Shown here: positions 33,040 through 41,711 of the stretch, piece after piece
Layout of the letters: each line of letters begins with the position of its first letter
Numbering within the stretch: position 1 is the first letter of the stretch
Source: Mucilaginibacter mali
GTDB lineage: Bacteria; Bacteroidota; Bacteroidia; Sphingobacteriales; Sphingobacteriaceae
NCBI RefSeq assembly: GCF_013283875.1
Contig: NZ_CP054139.1
Location: 1,116,001-1,180,000, forward strand
Direction: 5' to 3'
Length of the DNA: 64,000 nucleotides
The notes under the pieces: generated by a model
What the model was told of the DNA's origin: nothing
Database searches by the model: none
Seen by the model: only the letters and a program-made list of their open reading frames with translations
Translations under genes and position numbers: made by a program

Positions 33040-34371
33040 TTATAAGTGGCTTATTATTTTTTCCATAACCTGCAGGCCCTCATCAATGTGTTTTTGCTCC
33101 ATTATAAGCGCCGGCCTAAAGCGGATGGTTTTATCGGCGCATCCCAAAAACATTACGTTATGCTCCATGCCTTTTTGTATAAATAAGTCGCGTTTCTCCT
33201 TATCGGGGAAGTCGAAAGCAGTGAGTAAACCCCGTCCGCGTACATTGCTGATAACCTCGTATTTTTCAGACAGTTTTGTTAATTGCTGTTGCAGATAAGC
33301 GCCCATATTGGCGGCATTATCGCAGAGTTTATCCTCTTCGATGATCTCCATAATTTTGGATGAGCGTACCATATCTGTAAGGTTACCGCCCCAGGTTGAG
33401 TTAATGCGCGACGGCACCCGGAATACGTTTCCCTCTACCTCGTCAACCCGTTTGCCGGCCAAAATGCCGCATACCTGCATCTTTTTACCAAAGGCAATGA
33501 TATCAGGCTGAGCATCCGCACCGAAATGCTCATGACACCAGAATTTACCGGTAAGGCCTACGCCGGTCTGGATCTCATCGTAAATTAACAGCGCTTCATG
33601 TTCATCGGCCAGTTGGCGTAGTTGACGCATAAACGCTACACGCAGGTGGTTGTCGCCGCCTTCGGATTGGATAGGTTCGATAATAATGGCACAGATCTCA
33701 TCAGGGTTGTCCTTAAAAGCTTGTTTAATTTGCGCTATCGATGCAGCCTCAAGTTGCTGTACATCCTGCTGATTTTCTTCGGTTTGGGGGAACTGCATCA
33801 TTGGCGTACTTACCCGCGGCCAGTTGAATTTGGCAAACCACTTAGTTTTATTGGGAATGGTATTGGTTAAACTTAAGGTATAACCCGTGCGACCATGAAA
33901 CGCGTGTTCAAAATGCAAAACCTGGAAACCCTTCTCCACTTTATGTCCTTTAGCAAAGTTTTTCTGCACCTTCCAATCCATGGCAGTTTTCAGGGCGTTT
34001 TCGATAGCCAATCCACCGCCGGCTATAAAAAAGGCATGGGGCAGGTAGGATGGTATACCCACTCTATCGAAAGTATCCATAAACTGTGCGTACTGCTGCG
34101 TATAAATATCCGAGTTGGATGGGTTGGTCAGCGCGGCCAGCATCAGGTTGCGGGTAAAGGCATCGTCGCCCAGCATTTTGGGGTGATTGTAGCCCAACGG
34201 CACCGAGGCAAAGCAGGTAAAAAAGTCTAACAGGCGGCGGTTATACTTCGAGTCGTAAATGTAAACGCCTTCGCTTTTTTCCATGTCGAAAGTAAGGTCG
34301 AAGCCATCGGCCAGGATGTGCTTACCCAAGGTTGTGCCAACGTGCTCGGGACTGATATTCAGGTTATACAT
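33040..34371 (-). CDS. lat: L-lysine 6-transaminase
   Basis: A 443-residue class III PLP aminotransferase that moves the epsilon-amino group of lysine to 2-oxoglutarate, giving the semialdehyde that cyclises to piperideine-6-carboxylate. The Lat-type N-terminus (ISPEHVGTTLGKHILADGFD) is distinctive, with FFTCFASVPLGYNHPKM, FEHAFHGRTGYTLSLT, YDEIQTGVGLTGKFW, and the PLP lysine in IIAFGKKMQVCG. Length matches Lat. It has its own -7 box; no other lysine-degradation gene adjoins. Confidence 0.9.
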   Translation of the reverse strand: MYNLNISPEHVGTTLGKHILADGFDLTFDMEKSEGVYIYDSKYNRRLLDFFTCFASVPLGYNHPKMLGDDAFTRNLMLAALTNPSNSDIYTQQYAQFMDTFDRVGIPSYLPHAFFIAGGGLAIENALKTAMDWKVQKNFAKGHKVEKGFQVLHFEHAFHGRTGYTLSLTNTIPNKTKWFAKFNWPRVSTPMMQFPQTEENQQDVQQLEAASIAQIKQAFKDNPDEICAIIIEPIQSEGGDNHLRVAFMRQLRQLADEHEALLIYDEIQTGVGLTGKFWCHEHFGADAQPDIIAFGKKMQVCGILAGKRVDEVEGNVFRVPSRINSTWGGNLTDMVRSSKIMEIIEEDKLCDNAANMGAYLQQQLTKLSEKYEVISNVRGRGLLTAFDFPDKEKRDLFIQKGMEHNVMFLGCADKTIRFRPALIMEQKHIDEGLQVMEKIISHL

Positions 34372-34388
34372 AGGTAAATTGGTTTGCT

Positions 34389-34396
34389 CAAATTTA
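34389..34396 (-). promoter_or_regulatory. Promoter -7 box of lat
   Basis: On the minus strand TAAATTTG matches TAnnTTTG and lies 17 nt before the ATG. No TTTG at the -33 distance. Confidence 0.4.
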
Positions 34397-34504
34397 CCTA
34401 AAAACCCTCAAACAAGCTAATTTAAGCGGTTTTTGAACCGATGTGGTAAAAAATAGGTTTAAACAATTTAAAGTTGGTTTTTGTACCGGATAGGGTTTTA
34501 GTAT

Positions 34505-34596
34505 AGGGGACAAATATGCAGATGTGCAAATGTGGAGATGTGCAAATGCCCGTAAATTTCTAATTTGCATATCTGCACATCCGCATATTTGCACAT
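34505..34596. repeat. Word-hairpin element, CACATCTGCATAT class
   Basis: Left arm 34510-34550 carries ATGCAGATGTGCAAATGTGG words; right arm 34562-34596 carries GCATATCTGCACATCCGCAT words. The arms are mutual reverse complements in degenerate form. It lies just after the ACC deaminase-like gene (minus strand). Half elements of this class lie at 14596, 15814 and 39254. Confidence 0.75.
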
Positions 34597-35508
34597 TTAA
34601 AATTTCTCTTTCATTCCCAGCAAACCCCAGATGCCGCCACTGTGGATGACCAGTATCTCATCGCCGGGATTGAAATAATTGTTACGGGCCATGTCGAATA
34701 TCGCGTACAGCATTTTGCCGGTGTACACGGGTTCGATCAGGATGCCGGTTGACGCGATAAACGCTTTAATGAAATCGATGAGTTGCGGTGTGGTCTTGCC
34801 GTATCCGCCAAAATGGTAATCGGTGTGCAAGTGATACGAATCCGTTCTTTCGGAAAGGGAAGGGTGAGGTATTAAATATTTAGCAATTTCATCACGCATA
34901 AAATCGCCACCCTTAAAAACAGGGATGCCGTGAAATTTGGTCGGCAGTTGATGTGCTGCAATGCCATTAATAATACCGGCTGCTGTGGTACCCGTTCCGC
35001 AGGCGCAAAAAAGGTGGGTGTAGGTTTGGGGTAACTCGGTAACCAGTTCGCTGCAACCTTTAGCCCCTTCGGCTGATGCGCCACCCTCATCTATAAAAAA
35101 GGCGTCGGCATCATTGCCAAAATATTTTTGAAACAATGCAGGTTTATCGCGATAACTGTCTCTGTCGATAAATAACAACCGCATGCCATGCAGGCGGCAC
35201 ATAAACAGGGTGTCGTTGTTAACTTCTTCGCCGCGTACAATGCCAGTTGATTGGAAGCCGAACTTTGCCGCCGCCGCTGCCGTAGCTAATAGATGATTGG
35301 AATAAGCGCCGCCGAAAGTTACCAGGTGGGTTTTACTTTCAGATTGTGCCTTTGCGAGGATATATTTTAGCTTGCGCCATTTATTGCCCGATATAAGGGG
35401 ATGGATCAGGTCGTCGCGCTTGATAAAAAGCTTCAGCCCCTTTTCATCAAGCAGCGGATGCTTTATTTGATGAACGGGGCTGAAGATCTCTAATTCTATT
35501 TTTTGCAT
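34597..35508 (-). CDS. 1-aminocyclopropane-1-carboxylate deaminase/D-cysteine desulfhydrase-family protein
   Basis: A 303-residue fold type II PLP enzyme. The PLP lysine is in ISGNKWRKLKYIL (about residue 43), followed by TFGGAYSNHLLATAAAA, and a glycine-rich phosphate-binding loop CACGTGTTAAGI. Family members open the ACC ring or remove sulfide from D-cysteine. The two activities cannot be separated by eye, and bacterial genes lacking other ACC context are often desulfhydrases. It follows the DUF6588 gene by 6 nt on the same strand. Confidence 0.85.
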   Translation of the reverse strand: MQKIELEIFSPVHQIKHPLLDEKGLKLFIKRDDLIHPLISGNKWRKLKYILAKAQSESKTHLVTFGGAYSNHLLATAAAAAKFGFQSTGIVRGEEVNNDTLFMCRLHGMRLLFIDRDSYRDKPALFQKYFGNDADAFFIDEGGASAEGAKGCSELVTELPQTYTHLFCACGTGTTAAGIINGIAAHQLPTKFHGIPVFKGGDFMRDEIAKYLIPHPSLSERTDSYHLHTDYHFGGYGKTTPQLIDFIKAFIASTGILIEPVYTGKMLYAIFDMARNNYFNPGDEILVIHSGGIWGLLGMKEKF

Positions 35509-35514
35509 TGAGTT

Positions 35515-36594
35515 TTAGAAGCCGAAGCCAATACCGGCATTTGCCGATATATACTGGCCTGTGCTTGCGGATGCATAGATACGCAAAATTGCTAAATTAA
35601 GCTGGAAACCAAGGTCGGCGCGCATGCCGCTTACACTGGTTTCGTTAATGTGTACAGGGTCGGTTACGGTAATATATTGATTTGGCGCCAACGGATTTGT
35701 TGATGCAATTGGATAATTACCCAAAACGCCCAAATCGGTGCTGGCGGTTTGATAAGCTACCGCGAGGAAAGGAGTAAAGAATAACAACTTTTTAGAAATA
35801 ATAGCCTGTACATTTACCCCACCGAAATGCGCCTCGATACGTTGGTTGCTAAAATCGCTTGATTGGCCGGCGGCAGGCTGGCTTCCTGCATCGGGTTTAA
35901 CGTTGAGTGTTTTAGTATAGTTAATACGGTTGTAATTTACAGCAAGAGCCAAATCAAATGGTTTGGGAACTTTTTTAGCAAAATCTTGTATTACATCGTG
36001 TTTAATACCAAAACCAATCATACCAACCGAACCGGCATCATCGCCAAGATTGATTTTAGGAACGGTGCGGATAGTAAGATCGGTATGATGAACTAAACCA
36101 ATGGTAAGTTGAATATTTGGGGCAGGAACATAGTTAAAAACACCTTTAGGTAAGGTAAAACTGCTAACAACTGTAGTCCCGTTATCGCTCATGATATTCA
36201 TCTTTGGGCCTTCAACATCATTGTTATTCCCAAAGGTAGGAGCAATAGTTTTATTGGGGTCGGCGGGTTTCAGATTGTTCGACAAACCGATCTTGGTTAC
36301 ATCAAATGTCTGGTCGCCGGTAGGCACCTGGGCTACAGCTGCTGAAATACGCAGATCGAAATGCAATAATTTTTTAGTCGCGGCGGTATTGTTCCAACCA
36401 CTGTTTAGGCCGGTGCCAAAACCTTTAAACATGGGTTCGGCATAAGCTTGTAATAATTTGGTTGCATCGCCAGGACTTGATTTAATTAGCTGACTGAAGC
36501 CGTCGTCGTTTGAGGACGAACTGCTTTGGGCATAGCTTTTTAATGCCGGTATAACTAATACGCCGGCAATAATTAGTGAGTAAAGTTTTTTCAT
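35515..36594 (-). CDS. DUF6588-family outer-membrane-like protein
   Basis: A 359-residue protein with a signal peptide (KKLYSLIIAGVLVIPALKSY, cleavage near AQ at 23), a Ser/Asp-rich N-terminus, and strand-rich sequence ending in an Ile-Gly-Phe-Gly-Phe terminal strand as in beta-barrels. The segment FSQLIKSSPGDATKLLQAYAEPMFKGFG is characteristic of DUF6588. Function unknown. It is divergent from the RluA-family gene and leads a two-gene unit with the PLP enzyme. Confidence 0.75.
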   Translation of the reverse strand: MKKLYSLIIAGVLVIPALKSYAQSSSSSNDDGFSQLIKSSPGDATKLLQAYAEPMFKGFGTGLNSGWNNTAATKKLLHFDLRISAAVAQVPTGDQTFDVTKIGLSNNLKPADPNKTIAPTFGNNNDVEGPKMNIMSDNGTTVVSSFTLPKGVFNYVPAPNIQLTIGLVHHTDLTIRTVPKINLGDDAGSVGMIGFGIKHDVIQDFAKKVPKPFDLALAVNYNRINYTKTLNVKPDAGSQPAAGQSSDFSNQRIEAHFGGVNVQAIISKKLLFFTPFLAVAYQTASTDLGVLGNYPIASTNPLAPNQYITVTDPVHINETSVSGMRADLGFQLNLAILRIYASASTGQYISANAGIGFGF

Positions 36595-36651
36595 AAAGGG
36601 CTGAGGTTTATTTATTCAACAATAATGAGGTATTTAATATTAAAAAACAAG

Positions 36652-36659
36652 TATTTTTG
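36652..36659 (+). promoter_or_regulatory. Promoter -7 box of the RluA-family gene
   Basis: TATTTTTG fits TAnnTTTG and ends 6 nt before the ATG at 36666, predicting a leaderless message. The in-frame TTG at 36657 is inside this box, so it cannot be the start codon. Confidence 0.5.
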
Positions 36660-36665
36660 CATCCC

Positions 36666-37709
36666 ATGATAAATAATACTGACCTGCAAGATATTGAGGA
36701 ACAGGACTTTTACGAGCATTTAAGGGTAGTTGTAGATAAAGGCCAGTCTTTATTACGCATTGATAAGTTTTTGATGCATCGCATCGAGAATGCCTCGCGT
36801 AACCGCATACAAAACGCTATCGACCAGGGTAATGTACTGGTAAATGATAAGCCCGTTAAGGCCAGTTACAAGGTAAAACCACTGGATGTGATATCGGTAG
36901 TGTTACCACACCCACCACGTGATACTGAGGTATATCCCGAAAATATCCCAATTGATATTGTTTATGAGGACGATGATGTACTGATCGTGAATAAAGTTGC
37001 CGGTATGGTGGTGCATCCTGGTTATAATAATTATACCGGTACGCTGGTGAACGCGCTGGTATATCATTTTCAGCAATTACCCACCTTGCCAGGTAATGAT
37101 GGCCGTCCCGGTTTGGTGCACCGTATTGATAAGGATACCTCGGGCTTGCTGTTGATCAGTAAGAACGAGCGGTCTATGACCTACCTGGCCCGTCAATTTT
37201 TTGAGCATACGATCAACCGTAAATATATCGCCCTGGTATGGGGCGACCTGGCCGAAGATGGCACCGTAACCGGCTACATTGGCCGCAGCGTGGCCGACAG
37301 GCGGGTAATGTCTATTTACGATACCGAGGAAAAAGGCAAATGGTCGGTAACGCATTATAAGGTGCTGGAGCGATTTGGTTACGTAACCCTTATCGAATGT
37401 AAGCTGGAAACCGGTCGTACGCACCAGATCCGCGCGCATATGAAGCATATCGGGCATCCGCTGTTTAGCGATGCTACCTACGGCGGCGATAAAATACTTA
37501 AGGGCACCGTGTTTAATAAATACAAGCAATTTGTAGATAATTGTTTCGAGATAATGCCGCGCCAGGCGCTTCATGCGCAAAGTTTGGGCTTCAGGCACCC
37601 ATCAAAAAAACAGGATATTTATTTTGAAGCCCCTTTACCACAGGACTTTGACTCGGTTTTAAAAAAATGGCGCGGATATGCCACAACAATGGCAGACCAA
37701 AATAGTTAA
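36666..37709 (+). CDS. RluA-family 23S rRNA pseudouridine synthase (RluD-like)
   Basis: A 347-residue protein. An N-terminal S4 RNA-binding domain (about 20-85: RIDKFLMHRIENASRNRIQNAI) is followed by the pseudouridine synthase domain with catalytic Asp in GLVHRIDKDTSGLLLISK and the TGRTHQIRAHMKHIGHPLFSD motif. RluD acts on helix 69 of 23S rRNA. The organisation fits RluD, but exact target is not provable by motif. The start is set by the promoter box that overlaps the alternative TTG. Confidence 0.9.
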   Translation: MINNTDLQDIEEQDFYEHLRVVVDKGQSLLRIDKFLMHRIENASRNRIQNAIDQGNVLVNDKPVKASYKVKPLDVISVVLPHPPRDTEVYPENIPIDIVYEDDDVLIVNKVAGMVVHPGYNNYTGTLVNALVYHFQQLPTLPGNDGRPGLVHRIDKDTSGLLLISKNERSMTYLARQFFEHTINRKYIALVWGDLAEDGTVTGYIGRSVADRRVMSIYDTEEKGKWSVTHYKVLERFGYVTLIECKLETGRTHQIRAHMKHIGHPLFSDATYGGDKILKGTVFNKYKQFVDNCFEIMPRQALHAQSLGFRHPSKKQDIYFEAPLPQDFDSVLKKWRGYATTMADQNS

Positions 37710-37731
37710 ATAGTAGTTTTGGAGAAATTTA

Positions 37732-38568
37732 ATGAAGCCCGCATTTATCAACTTTAACGACGAGATCTTACCTGCCGATACCAAAGTAATGGGTATAGCC
37801 AACCGCTCATACCGTTACGGGGATGGCTTGTTTGAAAGCATGCGCCTGATGAAGGGCCAGCTAAAATTTGCCGATCTGCACGCCGACCGCTTGCAACGTG
37901 GCATGAAGGCCCTGAAGATGGACGGCTATTCGGCCATGGACGCGTGGTTTTTGAGAGATCGTTCCGAAACTTTAGCTACACGTAATAAATGTAAGCACGG
38001 GCGTTTGCGCCTTACAGTCTACCGGGAATCGGACGGTTTATATACACCATCGCAAAACAAGGTCGGCTTCTCGCTCGAACTACAGCCAATGGAAGAGCCC
38101 CGCTACTTCCTGAACGAGAAGGGCCTGATCATGGATGTATTTACCGAAGTAGGCAAGCCGTTGAATTATTTGTCGAACATAAAATCGTGCAATTCGTTGG
38201 TTTACGTGATGGCGGGGATCTACAAAAATCAGCAACGGCTGGAGGATGTGTTTATCCTGAACCAAAATAAGTTTCTGTGCGAGGCCGGCAGCTCCAATGT
38301 TTTTGTGCTATATAAAGATCATTTATACACCCCGGCCCTAAGCGAGGGTTGTGTGGAAGGTGTGATGCGGCAGGTAGTCATCAACCTGGCCCTAAAGAAT
38401 AATATCCCGGTTACCGAAGCACAGATCAACCCCGAAATTTTATACGAAGCTGATGAGGTATTCCTGACCAATGCTACCAAAGGTATACAATGGGTGATGG
38501 GATACGGTGTTAAGCGCTACTTTAACCAGGTGAGCAAGGCCCTGATGGATGAACTGAATAACCTATAA
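37732..38568 (+). CDS. Class IV aminotransferase
   Basis: A 278-residue fold type IV PLP enzyme, the group holding branched-chain aminotransferases, D-amino acid transaminases and 4-amino-4-deoxychorismate lyase. SYRYGDGLFESMRL is the N-terminal signature, the PLP lysine lies in LSNIKSCNSLVYV, and EAGSSNVFVLY and the LTNATKGIQWV segment shape the cofactor site. The short N-terminus suits ADC lyase or a small aminotransferase. It begins 22 nt after the RluA gene, probably in one operon. Confidence 0.88.
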   Translation: MKPAFINFNDEILPADTKVMGIANRSYRYGDGLFESMRLMKGQLKFADLHADRLQRGMKALKMDGYSAMDAWFLRDRSETLATRNKCKHGRLRLTVYRESDGLYTPSQNKVGFSLELQPMEEPRYFLNEKGLIMDVFTEVGKPLNYLSNIKSCNSLVYVMAGIYKNQQRLEDVFILNQNKFLCEAGSSNVFVLYKDHLYTPALSEGCVEGVMRQVVINLALKNNIPVTEAQINPEILYEADEVFLTNATKGIQWVMGYGVKRYFNQVSKALMDELNNL

Positions 38569-38577
38569 CTGCATTAC

Positions 38578-39248
38578 ATGCTAAACAATCTTCATCCCGC
38601 CGATGGTGGCATGCCTTATACCGAAACCAACCTGCACCACCTGTTTCCCGAACCATGGAATATGGTTACCTCGGCACTTTTCCTGCTGCCGGGAATTTAC
38701 TGGTTAATTAAATTAAGGGGTTTCGATCGTAATTATACTTTTCTAAGTTCGGCGGTTTGGCTGATGCTGGTGGGATGTATCGGCGGCATTGTATATCACG
38801 GTCTGCGGCGCTGGTCTTTTTTATATTAATGGATTGGGGGCCGATAGCTTTTTTGTGTTTAGCTGCGAGTGTTTATTTTTGGATGAAGCTGACAGATAAA
38901 TGGTATTCCGGCATCATCGCGCTCGGTACATTTATAGCAGCAGTAGTGTTATTGCACCCGGTTTTACAAACCCGTTACGCGCAGGTTGCTATCAGTATTA
39001 ACTATGCTATTATGGTTTTAATGGTGGTATTGCCCCTGGTATTGTTATTGGTAAAAACCAAAGCTGATAACTGGAACCTGGTGGCGTTAGCTTTCCTGGC
39101 ATTTGCGATAGCTTTGTTTTTCCGTATTTATGATGCCCATACGCAACTTGCTATGGGGACGCATTTCCTGTGGCATAGCTTTGGTGCAGCGGCTACTGCT
39201 TTAATGTTTGCTTATTTGTATAGGTTAGAAAACTATCGGCTTCAATAA
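38578..39248 (+). CDS. CREST-superfamily-like seven-helix membrane protein, split by a -1 frameshift
   Basis: The 5' frame (38578-38829) codes 83 residues and stops soon after GGIVYHGLRRWSF. The next frame continues exactly with FFILMDWGPIAFLCL to 39248. Joined, they give about 223 residues and seven helices. The joined protein shows the pattern of ceramidase/hemolysin III-like (CREST) hydrolases: HLFPEPWNMVTSALF, then VYHGLRRWSFFILMDWGP (His, Asp), then THFLWHSFGAAAT. The shift is at TTTTTTA (38817-38823), which reads T_TTT_TTA in the first frame, the classic -1 slippery form. Programmed slippage, a young pseudogene or a base-calling error in a T-run would all explain it. No signal peptide is present. 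It follows the aminotransferase by 9 nt. Confidence 0.6.
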
Positions 39249-39253
39249 GTATC

Positions 39254-39290
39254 ATCTGCGTATGCGCACATCTGCATATTTGCACATCGG
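39254..39290. repeat. CACATCTGCATAT word repeat, half element
   Basis: TGCGTATGCGCACATCTGCA and following TTTGCACATC are the same words as at 14596 and 34562. No complementary arm close by. It sits between convergent genes. Confidence 0.6.
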
Positions 39291-39291
39291 C

Positions 39292-40206
39292 CTATAAGCC
39301 CGCCCCACGCAAAAATGCTTCCACATCCATGCGCTTTTTGCCTTCCATCTGCAGGTCGGTTACTTTTACAAAGCCGTTCTGGCAGGCAAATTTAAGATAG
39401 GTTTTGCTGTCGGTTAAAAAGCCGCCGGGTTGTATGCCGGGTTCAGTTTCCTCTTTTACGGTGTTGAAGATCTTAAGCGTTTTGCCATTAAGGGTAGTAA
39501 AGGCGGCAGGAACCGGGCTTAGCCCGCGGATCAGGTTATATACCTTTTCAACCGGTTGGTTAAAATCGATAAGGCAATCATCCTTAAAGATCTTGGGCGC
39601 GTGTTTGCTTTCCACTCCCTCAATGCTATCCTGCGAGATTTCGGTATAACGGCCACTTTCTATGGCTTTTACCGTTTTCACCAGCAAACCCGCGCCTTTG
39701 TTCATCAGGCGGTCGTGCAGATCGCCGGCAGTTTCCTGGCCGGTAAGGGTTACCTTTTCGGTAAACAGGATGTTGCCGGTATCAATATCGTGCTTCAGGA
39801 AAAAGGTGGTTACGCCACTTTCTTTTTCACCATTAATTATGGCCCAGTTGATAGGGGCAGCGCCACGGTATTGTGGCAGCAGGGAAGCATGCAGGTTGAT
39901 GGTCCCTTTTTCGGGCATATTCCAAACCACTTCGGGCAGCATGCGGAAGGCAACTACTACCTGCAGATCGGCATTCAGGGCTTTTAGTTCTTCTAAAAAA
40001 GTGGGATCTTTTAATTTTTCGGGTTGTAATACTTTAATATTATGGGCAACCGCATATTGCTTCACGGCCGATTCGCTTAATTTTTTACCCCTGCCGGCTG
40101 GCTTATCGGGCGCGGTTACCACGCCAACAATATTTGCCCCCGATGCTATCAATTCTTCAAGCGATGCCACCGCAAATTCGGGTGTGCCCATAAATACTAT
40201 CCTCAT
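39292..40206 (-). CDS. fmt: Methionyl-tRNA formyltransferase
   Basis: A 304-residue enzyme that formylates initiator Met-tRNA. The start MRIVFMGTPEFAVASLEEL is canonical, the folate/catalytic region includes HASLLPQYRGAAPINWAI with catalytic His, and the DTGNILF segment follows. A C-terminal OB-like tRNA-binding domain fills about residues 205-304. Length is normal. It is separated from the upstream NamZ gene by a CCCTCTCC hairpin. Confidence 0.96.
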   Translation of the reverse strand: MRIVFMGTPEFAVASLEELIASGANIVGVVTAPDKPAGRGKKLSESAVKQYAVAHNIKVLQPEKLKDPTFLEELKALNADLQVVVAFRMLPEVVWNMPEKGTINLHASLLPQYRGAAPINWAIINGEKESGVTTFFLKHDIDTGNILFTEKVTLTGQETAGDLHDRLMNKGAGLLVKTVKAIESGRYTEISQDSIEGVESKHAPKIFKDDCLIDFNQPVEKVYNLIRGLSPVPAAFTTLNGKTLKIFNTVKEETEPGIQPGGFLTDSKTYLKFACQNGFVKVTDLQMEGKKRMDVEAFLRGAGL

Positions 40207-40279
40207 ATACGCTACAATACTAAGTATTACAATTATCTAAACTCTCCTGAACTTCCCTGAAAAGCAATTTGCTTTTAAA

Positions 40280-40300
40280 GCCCTCTCCTTTGGAGAGGGT
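40280..40300. repeat. CCCTCTCC/GGAGAGGG hairpin between namZ-like gene and fmt
   Basis: CCCTCTCC and GGAGAGGG pair around a TTT loop, followed by TTTGGGTGAGGCTTTT. It lies between the stop of the NamZ-like gene and the fmt start on the minus strand. It may terminate or stabilise the upstream message. Related to the hairpin at 28150. Confidence 0.55.
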
Positions 40301-40313
40301 TTGGGTGAGGCTT

Positions 40314-41618
40314 TTACTTATAAAGCAAGTACTTTTGCCGCATTAATTTATACCTGCTTAAGGCCGGTTCCCAGCTTAAGCGGATCTCTTGCTCTGTTTT
40401 GCCGGCTTCTATTTGTTTCCGCATTTCTTCCGAACCTGTAAGCTTGGTGAAATAAGCAGTAAAGAATTTCGATTTATCCGGGAATACTTTATATAGATCT
40501 ATAATCCACGACAGGTTTAACTTACCTGTTTTCCAGAATATATCGGTATTATATTTTCGCAGATCTATGCCATAACAGGTTACATCTTTTTGCGGCGGGT
40601 TATCGCTCACGCCCGGAATGCTGTGTGGCGTAAAGCTGAATTTGTATTTATCCTTTAATAAAGGACTACCGGCAACCTGGAATGGAAATTCGGTACCCCG
40701 GCCAAGGCTAAGCGAGGTGCCTTCGAACAGGCAAATGCTGGGATACAGCAGTACCGATTGATAAGTGCTTAAATTGGGCGATGGATTAATGGGCGGCTGA
40801 TACTTCATATTATGTGTATAGTTGGCCACTTTTACCACCTTTATTTTGCACTTGATATGTCCTTTTAGCCAACCTTCACCGTTTATCATCTGCGCGTATT
40901 CGCCCAGGGTCATGCCATGGCTGATAGGGATAGGGTGCATGCCTACGCTTGAGCGGAATGCAGTATCCAGTATCGGGCCATCAACCAAATAGCCGTTAGG
41001 GTTGGGGCGGTCAAGTATCATCAGCTCCAAATTATTTTCGGCACAAGCTTCCATTACATAGTGCAGAGTGGTGATATAGGTATAAAAACGCGCGCCTACA
41101 TCCTGCATATCAAATATCAGCAGGTCCAAACCTTTCAAATCGTCGGGACGGGGTTTGTGATTGCGGCTGCCATATAATGATATGGCCGGGATGCCGGTTT
41201 TTGGATCAACCGTATCTCCTACATTGCCGCCATCGGCAGCATTGCCGCGGAAGCCATGCTCGGGGCCGAAGATCTTTTTAATATCTACACCCAGTTTCAC
41301 CAGGCTGTCAACGCTAAATGCCAGGTTTTTGCCAATAACCGATGTTTGGTTGATCACCATCCCCACCCGCTTGCCTTGTAAATAGGGAAGGTATGCTTCA
41401 ATTTGGTCAGCGCCGGTGAGAATACCCGAGTTATCTTTTAGCTTGTTACGTTTGTCCCTGCCCATTGAATGGGAAAACTCTGCAGGGCGTGCTGTTACGG
41501 TTGATGGGCTGCCACCTGCTATAACAGGTTGCAGCCCGTTGCCTTGCGGGCGCACCTGCGCTACTACAGTTGCGCCGCAAAATAATATCGCTGTAAAAAT
41601 CAAGGTGTTTTTATTCAT
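40314..41618 (-). CDS. DUF1343 / NamZ-family exo-beta-N-acetylmuramidase
   Basis: A 434-residue exported protein. The signal peptide is TLIFTAILFCGATVVAQ. The DUF1343 (NamZ) domain shows GKRVGMVINQTSVIG, FGPEHGFRGNAADGG, TGIPAISLYGSRNHKP, FDMQDVGARFYTYITTL and ILDRPNPNGYLVDGP. Characterised NamZ enzymes remove N-acetylmuramic acid from peptidoglycan fragments in cell-wall recycling. A low-complexity stretch separates the signal from the domain. Sugar recycling neighbours are not present here. Confidence 0.9.
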   Translation of the reverse strand: MNKNTLIFTAILFCGATVVAQVRPQGNGLQPVIAGGSPSTVTARPAEFSHSMGRDKRNKLKDNSGILTGADQIEAYLPYLQGKRVGMVINQTSVIGKNLAFSVDSLVKLGVDIKKIFGPEHGFRGNAADGGNVGDTVDPKTGIPAISLYGSRNHKPRPDDLKGLDLLIFDMQDVGARFYTYITTLHYVMEACAENNLELMILDRPNPNGYLVDGPILDTAFRSSVGMHPIPISHGMTLGEYAQMINGEGWLKGHIKCKIKVVKVANYTHNMKYQPPINPSPNLSTYQSVLLYPSICLFEGTSLSLGRGTEFPFQVAGSPLLKDKYKFSFTPHSIPGVSDNPPQKDVTCYGIDLRKYNTDIFWKTGKLNLSWIIDLYKVFPDKSKFFTAYFTKLTGSEEMRKQIEAGKTEQEIRLSWEPALSRYKLMRQKYLLYK

Positions 41619-41711
41619 CGCCTAACAATTATTAATAATGCTTGTTGCAGGCAAATAAAGGCATTTTCGCCTTAATTCTGCATCTTTGCTAAAATACAAA
41701 ATAAATCAGCA

